NCBI GenBank assembly: GCA_020633975.1
Contig: JACKCR010000002.1
Location: forward strand, 1,860,001-1,924,000
Length of the DNA: 64,000 nucleotides
Direction: 5' to 3'
DNA from: Candidatus Eiseniibacteriota bacterium
GTDB lineage: Bacteria; Eisenbacteria; RBG-16-71-46; CAIMUX01
Position 1 is the first letter of the stretch; each line of letters opens with the position of its first letter. Below are positions 26,655 to 34,610 of this stretch, piece by piece. The notes beneath the pieces were generated by a model that searched no databases, had not been told where the DNA came from, and saw only the letters and a list, made by a program, of their open reading frames with translations. The translations under genes and the position numbers were made by a program.

Positions 26655-27112
26655 GGCGCCCTCCTGCTCCGGCGTGGCCGAGCCCGATCACCCGGGGAAA
26701 CACGTTCGCGGGTCCGCGGGTGCCGAGCCGCCCAGCTCTGGGCGACCACACCGTCGAACTCTCCCCGTCGCCACCCCAGGGCGCGGGCCAGGTCCACCGC
26801 CTCGCTCACGTTCCCCTCGATCCGGTCCCGGGCGGGACCAGCCGGCAACGGGCTCGCCGACTCCGAGACGAACGACCCGCGCCCGGCACGCGTCGTGACG
26901 ACGCCGGCGACTTCCAGCTCGGCATACGCTCTCCGCACCGTGATCACGCTCACGGACAGCTCGGCTGCGAGTCCTCGGATCGACGGCAGTTCCTGGCCAG
27001 GCAGCCAATCGCCGGTGGCCGCCTTCCGGGTCACCTGATCGACGATCTGCAGGTAGAGCGGGCGGTCGCTCCGCTCCGAGAGGGCGAATCCACTGTGCAT
27101 ATCGATATACAC
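26651..27112 (-). CDS. GntR-family regulator (YtrA-like)
   Basis: 153 aa. Residues about 15-80 are a GntR winged helix (RPLYLQIVDQVTRKAATGDW, then LPSIRGLAAELSVSVITVRRAYAEL and TRAGRGSFV). The C-terminal segment is short and basic, with no large effector-binding domain, as in the YtrA subfamily. Two starts are possible: GTG at 27112 or ATG at 27100. Neither has a Shine-Dalgarno sequence and both lie inside a near-perfect palindrome, so the mRNA may be leaderless or very short-leadered. First gene of the ABC exporter operon, probably autoregulated. Confidence 0.85.
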   Translation of the reverse strand: MYIDMHSGFALSERSDRPLYLQIVDQVTRKAATGDWLPGQELPSIRGLAAELSVSVITVRRAYAELEVAGVVTTRAGRGSFVSESASPLPAGPARDRIEGNVSEAVDLARALGWRRGEFDGVVAQSWAARHPRTRERVSPGDRARPRRSRRAP

Positions 27113-27115
27113 AGT
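27092..27115. promoter_or_regulatory. 24-bp palindromic operator over the GntR gene start
   Basis: The half-site ACTGTGCATATC is mirrored by GATATACACAGT; only one of twelve pairs mismatches. The centre is between 27103 and 27104 (ATCGAT). It contains both candidate start codons of the GntR gene. Likely the binding site for the YtrA-like regulator itself. Confidence 0.7.
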
Positions 27116-27274
27116 AGGGGGAACGAAAGCCCTGGGTCAACGTGGGAGCCCGCCGGGTTTCCCGTGGCAACGCGGGAAGCGGGATGGGCGGGATCGTGCT
27201 AGTCTCGAACGAAACGAATTCGTCACCGGAACCAAACCGAGCTGAAGACCGCCGAGAGGAGAGCCACGGCTACG

Positions 27275-28261
27275 ATGCGTCATTCTCGGATCCTTGGAAT
27301 CGGGCACTACGTCCCGCCCACCGTTCTCACGAATCACGATCTCGAGACGCAGATGGACACGAGCGACGACTGGATCCGCCAGCGCACGGGGATCGAGGAG
27401 CGTCGGGTCGTGACGGAAGAGTCGACCTCGGACCTCGGCTACGAAGCTGCCGTCCGCGCGATCGCGAAGGCAGGGCTCGAGCCGAAGGACATCGACCTCA
27501 TCGTCTTCGCCACGCTCTCACCGGACTTCTACTTCCCCGGTGCGGGCGTGCTCCTCCAGCACAAACTCGGAGTCGGGGAGATCCCCGCTCTAGACATCCG
27601 GCAGCAGTGCTCGGGATTCGTGTACGGGCTCGCGGTGGCGGATCAGTTCATCCGGACGGGCGCGTACGAGCACGTGCTCCTGGTCGGTGCCGAAGTGCAG
27701 AGCAAGGGGCTCGACTACACCACTCGCGGCCGCGATGTCGCCGTGATCTTCGGGGATGGTGCCGGTGCCGTCGTCCTCGGACCGTCGGACGAGCCGGGGA
27801 TCCACTCCTTCCACCTCCACTCCCAGGGCAAGTACCACGACATGCTCTGGATGGAAAAGCCGGGAAGCGCGCACCGCCCGATCATCACGCCGGAAGACAT
27901 CGAGGAGGGTCGGCAGTTCCCGAAGATGGAAGGGCAGACCGTATTCAAGCACGCCACGCGCAGGTTCGGCGAAGTGATCAAAGAAGCGCTGGCCGCCAAC
28001 AACCTCACGGTGGACGACATCGACATGTTCTTCTTCCACCAGGCGAACCTTCGGATCATCGAGGCGATCAGCAAGGCCCTGAAGATCCCGCCGACGAAGA
28101 CCTACAACAACCTCCATCGGTACGGCAACACGACGGCAGCGTCTCTCCCCCTCTGCATGAGCGAGGCGGTGGACGCGGGTCATCTACGTCCCGGCCATCT
28201 CATCTGTCCGGCCGCGTTCGGTTCCGGATTCACCTGGGCCTCCGCCATCATCCGCTGGTAG
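27275..28261 (+). CDS. fabH: 3-oxoacyl-ACP synthase III (FabH-type ketosynthase)
   Basis: 328 aa. Condenses an acyl-CoA with malonyl-ACP to start fatty-acid synthesis. Catalytic triad visible: Cys112 (QQCSGF), His255 (FFHQAN) and Asn285 (HRYGNTT). N-terminal features TSDDWIRQRTGIEERR and IFGDGAGAVVL are typical. It has a roughly 40-residue insertion (about residues 183-225) relative to short FabH proteins, so it could be a specialised ketosynthase. It is not in a fab cluster; six bases later comes an exported beta-helix protein. AGAGGAGAG lies upstream of the ATG. Confidence 0.9.
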   Translation: MRHSRILGIGHYVPPTVLTNHDLETQMDTSDDWIRQRTGIEERRVVTEESTSDLGYEAAVRAIAKAGLEPKDIDLIVFATLSPDFYFPGAGVLLQHKLGVGEIPALDIRQQCSGFVYGLAVADQFIRTGAYEHVLLVGAEVQSKGLDYTTRGRDVAVIFGDGAGAVVLGPSDEPGIHSFHLHSQGKYHDMLWMEKPGSAHRPIITPEDIEEGRQFPKMEGQTVFKHATRRFGEVIKEALAANNLTVDDIDMFFFHQANLRIIEAISKALKIPPTKTYNNLHRYGNTTAASLPLCMSEAVDAGHLRPGHLICPAAFGSGFTWASAIIRW

Positions 28262-28266
28262 CTACG

Positions 28267-29532
28267 ATGCGGGGCCAAGTCTCCATCTTCGCTCTCTCCG
28301 TGCTCGCAGGCATCGCAGCGTCGACAGCGAACGCGCGGACGATCACGGTGGAGACGGACGGTTCCGGTGAGTTCACTTCGATCCAGGAGGCGATTCTCGA
28401 GTCGTCGAGTGGCGACATCGTGGAAGTCGGCCCCGGCGTCTACTACGAGGCTCTCACGTTCTGGGGACGACGGATCGTCCTCCGCTCCACCGACGGACCG
28501 GAGAAGACGATCATCGACGGCTCCAACGAGACGGACTCGATCATCCAGCTCTGGCTGAACGAGCCGCGAACGCTCAGGATCGTCGGCTTCACGCTCCGCG
28601 CGGGGCGAGGCACGCCGATCGAGGAACCGCTCTCGTCGGAAGGAGGTCGCCTCGGCGGAGCCGTGCTCTGCAACCCCGGAAGTGCGACGTTCGAGAACAT
28701 CTGGTTCGAAGGAAACACCGCCAACACCGGCGGCGCCGTCTACAGTGGGTCCTCCGGATCGCCGCTCTTCCTCGACTGCGTGTTCCGTGACAACTTCGCT
28801 GGCCTCGGTGGAGCCGCCGCAACCCGCTTCGCCCGTCCTGTCTTCGATCACTGCCGATTCCTCGCGAACGAGTCGGTCAAGGGCGGCGCCATGTACGACC
28901 ACGAGGGCGCGATCGTCTGCCGGGACTCCGTGTTCGACGGCAACTTCGCCACGACCGGCGGTGCCGTCTACGTGCAGTTCGGGGTCGGGCAGGGGCGGTT
29001 CGAGAGGGTGTACTTCACGAACAACCAGGCCCCCGAGGGCGCCGCGGTGTACGTCACCGACTCCATCGTCGATCTGGACGCGTGCGTCGTGGCCGAGAAC
29101 GCATTCCCGTTCGATGGCTACTTTCCGGCGCAAGTGCACTACCGCGCCGCGGACGGAATGCTGAGTCACAACGTGTTCTTCAGCAGCCCGGAACGGAGCG
29201 ACGTTCCACCCACGTTCTGTGAGCAAGGACCCGGGCCGGACACGACCTGCAATCTCTACTGGCCGAGCCTGCCGTCGGACGGATGTGGCGTCGCGTCGAA
29301 CTCGGCCCTCGCAAACCCACGCTTCTGCGCCCCGGGGCGCGGCGACTTCGGACTCCGCCCCGATTCTCCCTGCCTCCCGGAGAACGATCCGAGTGGTTGC
29401 GGAGGGTTCGGCCCCGAAACCGAGCCGTCCTGTCCGCTTCCCGCGGTGGACATCCGAAGCCTCGGTGGATCCCTCGACGTGCAGACACTGCAGGACAAGA
29501 TGATCGACCGACCTCCGGCCGGCGCTCCCTAG
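28267..29532 (+). CDS. exported parallel beta-helix protein (pectin-lyase-like)
   Basis: 421 aa. A signal peptide ends near STANA. Then comes the typical opening ITVETDGSGEFTSIQEAI and VGPGVYYEALTF, followed by right-handed beta-helix rungs of roughly 22-25 residues (FENIWFEGNTANTGGAVYSG; LDCVFRDNFAGLGGAAA; CRDSVFDGNFATTGGAVYV). The C-terminal part is Cys/Pro-rich (about 8 Cys), probably disulfide-bonded. No catalytic residues recognised. Unlike its neighbours it lacks the FlgD-like C-terminal module. It lies six bases after fabH. Confidence 0.72.
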   Translation: MRGQVSIFALSVLAGIAASTANARTITVETDGSGEFTSIQEAILESSSGDIVEVGPGVYYEALTFWGRRIVLRSTDGPEKTIIDGSNETDSIIQLWLNEPRTLRIVGFTLRAGRGTPIEEPLSSEGGRLGGAVLCNPGSATFENIWFEGNTANTGGAVYSGSSGSPLFLDCVFRDNFAGLGGAAATRFARPVFDHCRFLANESVKGGAMYDHEGAIVCRDSVFDGNFATTGGAVYVQFGVGQGRFERVYFTNNQAPEGAAVYVTDSIVDLDACVVAENAFPFDGYFPAQVHYRAADGMLSHNVFFSSPERSDVPPTFCEQGPGPDTTCNLYWPSLPSDGCGVASNSALANPRFCAPGRGDFGLRPDSPCLPENDPSGCGGFGPETEPSCPLPAVDIRSLGGSLDVQTLQDKMIDRPPAGAP

Positions 29533-29581
29533 CCCCGCAACACCACGAGTCGAGTTCTCACTACGCAACTAGGTCGACACC

Positions 29582-31657
29582 ATGAGCGAGCACTTCGATC
29601 GAACCCCCACCCCGCGACAGGCCGTGCGCTTCGGCGTCCATGCGCGTGGCATCGCACGCGCGGTGATGGGTCGCGGCGGGGTCGCCTCGGGAGTGCTCGT
29701 CATGGGGGTGCTCGGAATCTACATGCTCGGGCTCGGCATACTCGGGCTCCGCATGCCCGGGCTCGGAAAGCTCGGAGTCGGAACGCTCGGACCCGAAGTC
29801 TGCGACCCGAGCGAAGCACCTAACGAACTCGCGGCCTGGTCGGGAGACGACCCCGCTGTGGCCGGCGGGCGGATGGCTAGCGGGGCACCGTCACCGCTCG
29901 CGCCGCCCACGTACGCAGGTGGGGCTGGACGCGACACACGCGACGCGGAGTCAAGCGTCACGGGCGGCGAGTCCGCGGCGCAACGGAGCGAGTTCGACAC
30001 GTGGGACCCGACACGCGCGGCGCGTGGCGAAGTGACCGGGTTCCTCGGCGTCTCCTTCAACGGATGGTCACCGCCCGATCCCCATCTCGCCGTCGGTCCG
30101 GACCACGTATTGCTTTCGACGAACGGTTCGCTCGTCGTCCGCGACAAGAGTGGCGATCTGCTGTTCGAGACCCACCTGGAAGGCACGAGCGGATTCTGGG
30201 GAGAGCTCGGCGCTGGCTCGTACGTGTTCGACCCGGAAGTCGCGTACGACCCAGCGGAGGACCGGTACTTCGTCGTGGCCGCGGAGCGGGTCAGCGTCAT
30301 CGCGGGGTATCTCCTCCTCGGCGTCTCCGCGTCGGGAGATCCGACCGGGGCGTGGCACAAGCACCGGATCGACGTCACTCCGCTCGCAGGAAGCTGGGAC
30401 GTCGACTCGCCGAACCTCGCGTTCAGCGAATCGGCCGTCTTTCTCACCGCCGACTTCTTCCAACCCACCCCAGCCCACCTCCTCGTAACGATGGACAAAG
30501 CGTCGCTCCTTTCTGGCGGGGCACCGGGTCTCCATTCGTATCTGCACACGCGGAGCCAGTCGTTCGGGCTCGCCGGTTCACCGCGCGCCGACCAGCTGCC
30601 GTACCTCATCGAGCATCTGGACGTGGACCAAGCCACCCAGGTCCGTCTCTGGACGATTCTCGATCCTCTCGGCAACCCGAGCCTCACCTCGATCGCAGTA
30701 GATGTCCCGAGCTATGCAGAACCGGGAGTGCTCCGCTCGCTCGGAACGACGATGGAGATTCCACTCTTCGATGCGCGCTTCTGGAGTGCGACACGAGTCG
30801 GGAGTTCCGTCTGGGCCTGTCACCACGTCGCGGATGCGGTCGGCGGCGACGCAAAGACCCGTTGGTACGAGTTCGAGATGAACGGTTGGCCCGATTCCGG
30901 CCTCGTTCCCTACCTCCGTCAATCGGGAACCATCGATCCAGGGGACGGAGTGTTCACCGCGTTTCCCTCGATCGCCGCCGACGAACTCGGCAACGCGTAC
31001 GTCGCGTTCACGCGGTCGTCCGCGAACGAGTACCTGTCGATCGCACGTTGCTACCGCACTGCGGCTGATCCTCTCGGAGTGATGTCCACCCCCTCTCCGC
31101 TCTGGGAGGGAACTGGCCCCTACCACGGCGACCGCTGGGGAGACTACTCGGCGACGGTACCGGACCCGTTCACCCCCGGGGCCTTCTGGACCCACCAGCA
31201 GAGCGCGTCGAACTCGTCGCAGTGGGCGACGTGGGTTTTCGCAGAGGCGATCTCGACGCCGTCCTCCCTTCCAGGGCCCAACCCGATGGGACTGCCCACC
31301 AACGCCGGGATCGGAACCTTGGCGGCATCTCCGAACCCGGCGGCTGGTGCCATCCGGCTCTCGCTCGAGCTGCGCCACTCCGCCCATCCGACCGGATCCG
31401 GAGCGTCAGAAACGGCCTCCGGGACTGTTCCCGTCACTGGGCAGGACGCGATCCGTCTCTTCGTGCACGACGTGAGGGGACGAGCTGTAAGACACTGGTT
31501 CGCAAAGCGTTCCAACTCGAAACGTTTCGAGACGGAATGGGATGGGATGGACCAACGGGGCCAGCCGGTGGCGAACGGGGTGTATCTCGTGAGCGCGGTT
31601 CCCGCCGGCCGGCTCGGGGCCTGGACCCGGTCGACACAGGTGGTCGTCTCCCGCTGA
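29582..31657 (+). CDS. exported propeller-like protein with Gly/Leu repeat N terminus and FlgD-like C terminus
   Basis: 691 aa. The N-terminal region holds a hydrophobic run with repeated LG pairs (MGVLGIYMLGLGILGL and more), encoded by short repeats of CTCGG. Residues about 150-560 look like a beta-propeller or sialidase-like domain (PPDPHLAVGPDHVLLSTNGS; VFDPEVAYDPAEDRYFVVA; AFPSIAADELGNAYVAFT). The end has ASPNPAAGAIRLSL, a Ser/Thr insertion, then EWDGMDQRGQPVANGVYLV, the FlgD-like module. Function unknown; surface or secreted. Confidence 0.68.
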   Translation: MSEHFDRTPTPRQAVRFGVHARGIARAVMGRGGVASGVLVMGVLGIYMLGLGILGLRMPGLGKLGVGTLGPEVCDPSEAPNELAAWSGDDPAVAGGRMASGAPSPLAPPTYAGGAGRDTRDAESSVTGGESAAQRSEFDTWDPTRAARGEVTGFLGVSFNGWSPPDPHLAVGPDHVLLSTNGSLVVRDKSGDLLFETHLEGTSGFWGELGAGSYVFDPEVAYDPAEDRYFVVAAERVSVIAGYLLLGVSASGDPTGAWHKHRIDVTPLAGSWDVDSPNLAFSESAVFLTADFFQPTPAHLLVTMDKASLLSGGAPGLHSYLHTRSQSFGLAGSPRADQLPYLIEHLDVDQATQVRLWTILDPLGNPSLTSIAVDVPSYAEPGVLRSLGTTMEIPLFDARFWSATRVGSSVWACHHVADAVGGDAKTRWYEFEMNGWPDSGLVPYLRQSGTIDPGDGVFTAFPSIAADELGNAYVAFTRSSANEYLSIARCYRTAADPLGVMSTPSPLWEGTGPYHGDRWGDYSATVPDPFTPGAFWTHQQSASNSSQWATWVFAEAISTPSSLPGPNPMGLPTNAGIGTLAASPNPAAGAIRLSLELRHSAHPTGSGASETASGTVPVTGQDAIRLFVHDVRGRAVRHWFAKRSNSKRFETEWDGMDQRGQPVANGVYLVSAVPAGRLGAWTRSTQVVVSR

Positions 31658-31794
31658 CCGCGGGAGTGCCTCCGTCCGTTCGACCGTCCCGGTGGCAGTC
31701 GACCTGCCGATGAGCGTCCCCTGACCGCCTCGACGAACTCCCGTGTTTTCACTTCGATCCGGCCTTTCCCTGAGCGTGGGGACCGGAATCGCGA

Positions 31795-31800
31795 TATCCT
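31795..31800 (+). promoter_or_regulatory. possible -10 element
   Basis: TATCCT in the context GCGATATCCTCGTC, 86 bp upstream of the ATG at 31886. Weak evidence; no firm -35. Confidence 0.2.
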
Positions 31801-31885
31801 CGTCAGGTCAGGTTTGCTTGCGTTCGCCGCACGGAGCACCCACGGCTTCCGTGCGTTCCACTCGAACACCTAAATGGGGGAATCC

Positions 31886-33904
31886 ATGAATCGATTCTTC
31901 GGCGGTCTCGCAACTGCGGCGCTGCTCCTCGGAACGGTCGCCACTTCGGACGCGGGGGTTCTCAAGAGAGCCTGGGGAGAAGAGTTCGGGGCTACCTGGT
32001 GAACGTTCTGCCCGAGGTCGCGGTGCGCCCTCCAGCAGATCCAGGAAGATCTCTATCCGCTCTTCATCCACGTCGAGTGCCACGTCGGCAACGATACGTT
32101 CCAGAACTCCGAGACTCTTGCGCGCGGTAGCCGCTACGGCGTCGGCGGTATCCCTCACGTCATGATCGAGGGAACCGAAGCCTACATCGGCGCGAGCCCG
32201 TGTGAGCAGATGATTCCGGAGTACATGAACGGCATCAACACGAGCCTCGAAGGCTTCAGCTACCTCTCCCCGATCGAGATCACCGGCGGGCTCGAGATCT
32301 CTGGCTCGACGGCCACGATCACGACCGACGTCGAACTGCTCGATGACGTGAACCTTCCTGCGCTCCAGGTGACGATCTTCCTCGTGGAGAACAACATCAC
32401 CTGGTGCTGCGGCTACGGTGGCGTCGATCACTGGGACGAAGTGGTCCGTAGCGTCCGCTCCACCGCGATCAGCCCCACCTTCGGTGGCGGTACGGTCCAG
32501 GTGCAGGAGAGCTACAACATCGGTTCGTACAACGCGGCTGAACTCGAAGCCTACGCCGTGGTCGAAGCGGTGGGCGGCTCGAAGCAGATCTATCAGGCGA
32601 CCGACTTCGGTCCGCCGATCGACTACTTCTTCGTCCAGGCATTCGACACGAAGATCGGGTCGGCTCCGGGAGGAAACGACACGGTCTTGTTCGACGGGTT
32701 CGTCCAGAACCTCGGCGTTTCGGGCGACATGATCGACATCGCGATCGACAACGGCTTCGGCTGGCCGGCCGACTTCCAGGTCGAGGGTGACTCGAACTGG
32801 TACACCACGCTGAGCGTGGCCCTGGCTGCCGGCGAGACGAAGGCCGTGACCGTACGGGTCCAGACCGACGGCGTCGTTCGTACCGGATCCGGTACGCTCA
32901 CCGCGACGGGCCAGGCCCAGGGCCAGGTCCAGGCAGCGACGATGAAGGTGTTCAACGGCTCGCCGGCCATCCTCATGGTCGACGATGACGGAACGGGGAC
33001 GTACGAGTTGCCGTTCACGAACGCTCTGGGCACGCTGGGATACCTGTACGACCTCCACACGGTCGGCCAGGGATCCGGGCCGAACGCTGCATCGATGAAC
33101 GGCTACGATGCGATCATCTGGCAGACGGCCTATCTCGTTTCGACGCTGAACGGCGCCGAGACGGAAGCCCTCCAGAACTACGTCGACAACGGTGGCAACC
33201 TGTTCTTCTCGAGCATGAGCTTCCTCAGCACGCAGGGAACGGGTACGACGTTCACGCAGGACGTCCTCGGAATCGCGAGCTTCGTGAACGACGCGCGCTC
33301 CGACGTGGCGAACGGCGTGGGTGGCGATCCGATCACCGACGGCATGGCGTTCACGCTCGAATGGCCGACCTCTGCCGCCAACCGGACCGATCACCTCGTC
33401 ATGGGCGCGGCGACCGGAATCATGACGGACGAGGACGATGAGTTCGTGGCCTGTCGGTACGAGCTCCCCGAAGGCAACCGGACCTGCCTGAACACCGTCT
33501 GTATGGACGCGTTCAAGGGCGACCCGGCTCAGCAGGCGGACCTCGTCCAGAAGTCGATCATCTGGGTGCTCGGCGGCGGGCTCGATCCGGCCGACGTGGG
33601 CGACATCGAGATCGCGTCGAACCTCGGTCGCCTGAGCGCTTCGCCGAACCCGCTCGCGACGTCGACGGAGCTCAGCTTCCGTCTCTCCGACGCCGCGGCG
33701 AAGGAGTCTGTCTCCCTCATCCTCGTCGATGCGGCCGGCCGTCAGGTCCGGAGCCTCGCGAAGGGTGAGTTCGAGCCTGGGCTCCACGTCCTCACCTGGG
33801 ACGGCCGTGACGACCAGGGTCGTGAAGTTGCGGGCGGTGTCTACTTCGGCCGTCTCGAGACGACCGAGGGCGATTCGCAGGCCAAGATCGTCAAGGTGAA
33901 CTGA
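31886..33904 (+). CDS. candidate selenoprotein: exported thioredoxin-fold (Omp28-like) protein with UxxC motif and FlgD-like C terminus
   Basis: 672 aa if the in-frame TGA at 32000-32002 (codon 39) is read through. ATG 31886 has GGGGGA four bases upstream and starts a normal signal peptide (MNRFFGGLATAALLLGTVA, end near SDA). The mature protein begins with EEFGATW, then TGA, then TFCPRSRCALQQ: the TGA falls exactly on the first Cys of a WCxxC thioredoxin motif. The fold continues in the same frame with the cis-Pro loop GVGGIPHVMIEG. After it come Omp28-like beta domains, an ILMVDDDGTG-type alpha/beta domain (about residues 355-520) and a FlgD-like module (ASPNPLATSTELSF; TWDGRDDQGREVAGGVYF). 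Either selenocysteine (U39) or a single-base nonsense change of TGC/TGT; see findings. If TGA stops, only 38 residues are made. Confidence 0.75.
32000..32039 (+). promoter_or_regulatory. putative bacterial SECIS hairpin directly after the in-frame TGA
   Basis: From the TGA: four bases, then TCTGC (32007-32011) pairing with GCAGA (32035-32039), GAGG (32014-32017) with CCTC (32029-32032), and GCG (32020-32022) with CGC (32026-32028). Apical loop GTG. A two-base bulge TC is on the 5' side and a CC/CA internal loop sits lower. The loop lies 20 bases after the TGA and starts with G, within the rules known for bacterial SECIS elements. Confidence 0.55.
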
Positions 33905-33947
33905 TCCTTCGGCAGAGACTCGGTCAGCCGGGTCTCGCCTTCGACAC

Positions 33948-33985
33948 AACGGACGGACCGGCTCCAGTCGGTCCGTCCGTTTTTC
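33948..33985 (+). terminator. strong intrinsic terminator
   Basis: Perfect 13-bp stem AACGGACGGACCG/CGGTCCGTCCGTT with an 8-base loop, continuing into a T-run. Located 44 bp after the stop of the candidate selenoprotein gene. Confidence 0.92.
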
Positions 33986-34031
33986 GTATGAGGTAGGATG
34001 CGCAGGTGATCTCGGCGGAGAAAGGGCAGGG

Positions 34032-34610
34032 ATGGCCGAAGACGAAGTCGCACATCAGCCAGTACGAGACCCGGAGCCAGGGATCGGACTGATTCCTCCC
34101 GACGCTGGCTGTGAGTTCTGTCCGGACGGTCGGTTCTACCGCCTCGAGCCGAGCTGGCTCCAGCTGTCTCGACTCACCGGCGTGATCGGAGCACTGCTCC
34201 TCGGGACGATCCTTCTCGTGCCGTCGGTCTTCGCTTTCTTCGCGTCTGGGCTGGGCAGGTATCGAGGTCTCGTCGTCCTCGCCTGGTGCGTGGTCACGAT
34301 CCTGCTCCTCGTGCGCGCATGGGTGTGGCCACGACTGGCCTACCGCCGCTACCTCTATCGAGTCGACGACTCGAGGATCCAGATACGGCGGGGCGTCCTC
34401 TGGCGCGAGGTCCTGGACATCCCGCGCAACCGGATCCAGCACACCGACGTCACCCAGGGACTCCTCGAGCGCTCGTTCGAGCTGTGCCACCTCGTCGTGC
34501 ACACGGCAGGAACGACAACCGCCACCGTGCGGCTCGATGGGCTCCGGCAGGAGACTGCGTTCCGGATTCGCGACGAGCTTCTCCAGTCGGGTGCCGATGA
34601 TGCCGTCTGA
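34032..34610 (+). CDS. PH-domain membrane protein (bPH2, YdbS-like)
   Basis: 192 aa. Two transmembrane helices (about 50-72 and 80-98) are followed by a bacterial PH domain (LYRVDDSRIQIRRGVLWREVLDIPRNRIQHTDVTQGLLERSFELCHL). YdbS/YdbT-type pairs are membrane proteins of poorly known role, linked to bacteriocin immunity in some Firmicutes. It overlaps the start of the next gene, which encodes the larger YdbT-like partner. Confidence 0.8.
   Translation: MAEDEVAHQPVRDPEPGIGLIPPDAGCEFCPDGRFYRLEPSWLQLSRLTGVIGALLLGTILLVPSVFAFFASGLGRYRGLVVLAWCVVTILLLVRAWVWPRLAYRRYLYRVDDSRIQIRRGVLWREVLDIPRNRIQHTDVTQGLLERSFELCHLVVHTAGTTTATVRLDGLRQETAFRIRDELLQSGADDAV

Noticed and set aside
27142-28266. Upstream extension of the beta-helix gene through fabH in another frame
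   Set aside because: The fabH frame has the full catalytic triad; the beta-helix protein has its own ATG and signal peptide at 28267.
31886-33904. Reassignment of TGA as a sense codon in the whole genome
   Set aside because: Several genes in the window end in TGA that overlaps the next start codon (for example at 17505, 25758, 26651, 50462, 60629), so TGA is a normal stop.
31808-33949. 713-codon minus-strand open frame over the candidate selenoprotein gene
   Set aside because: Rich in Arg/Asp/Glu/Val as expected for the reverse complement of GC-rich coding DNA; the plus strand has signal peptide, thioredoxin, beta and FlgD-like domains.
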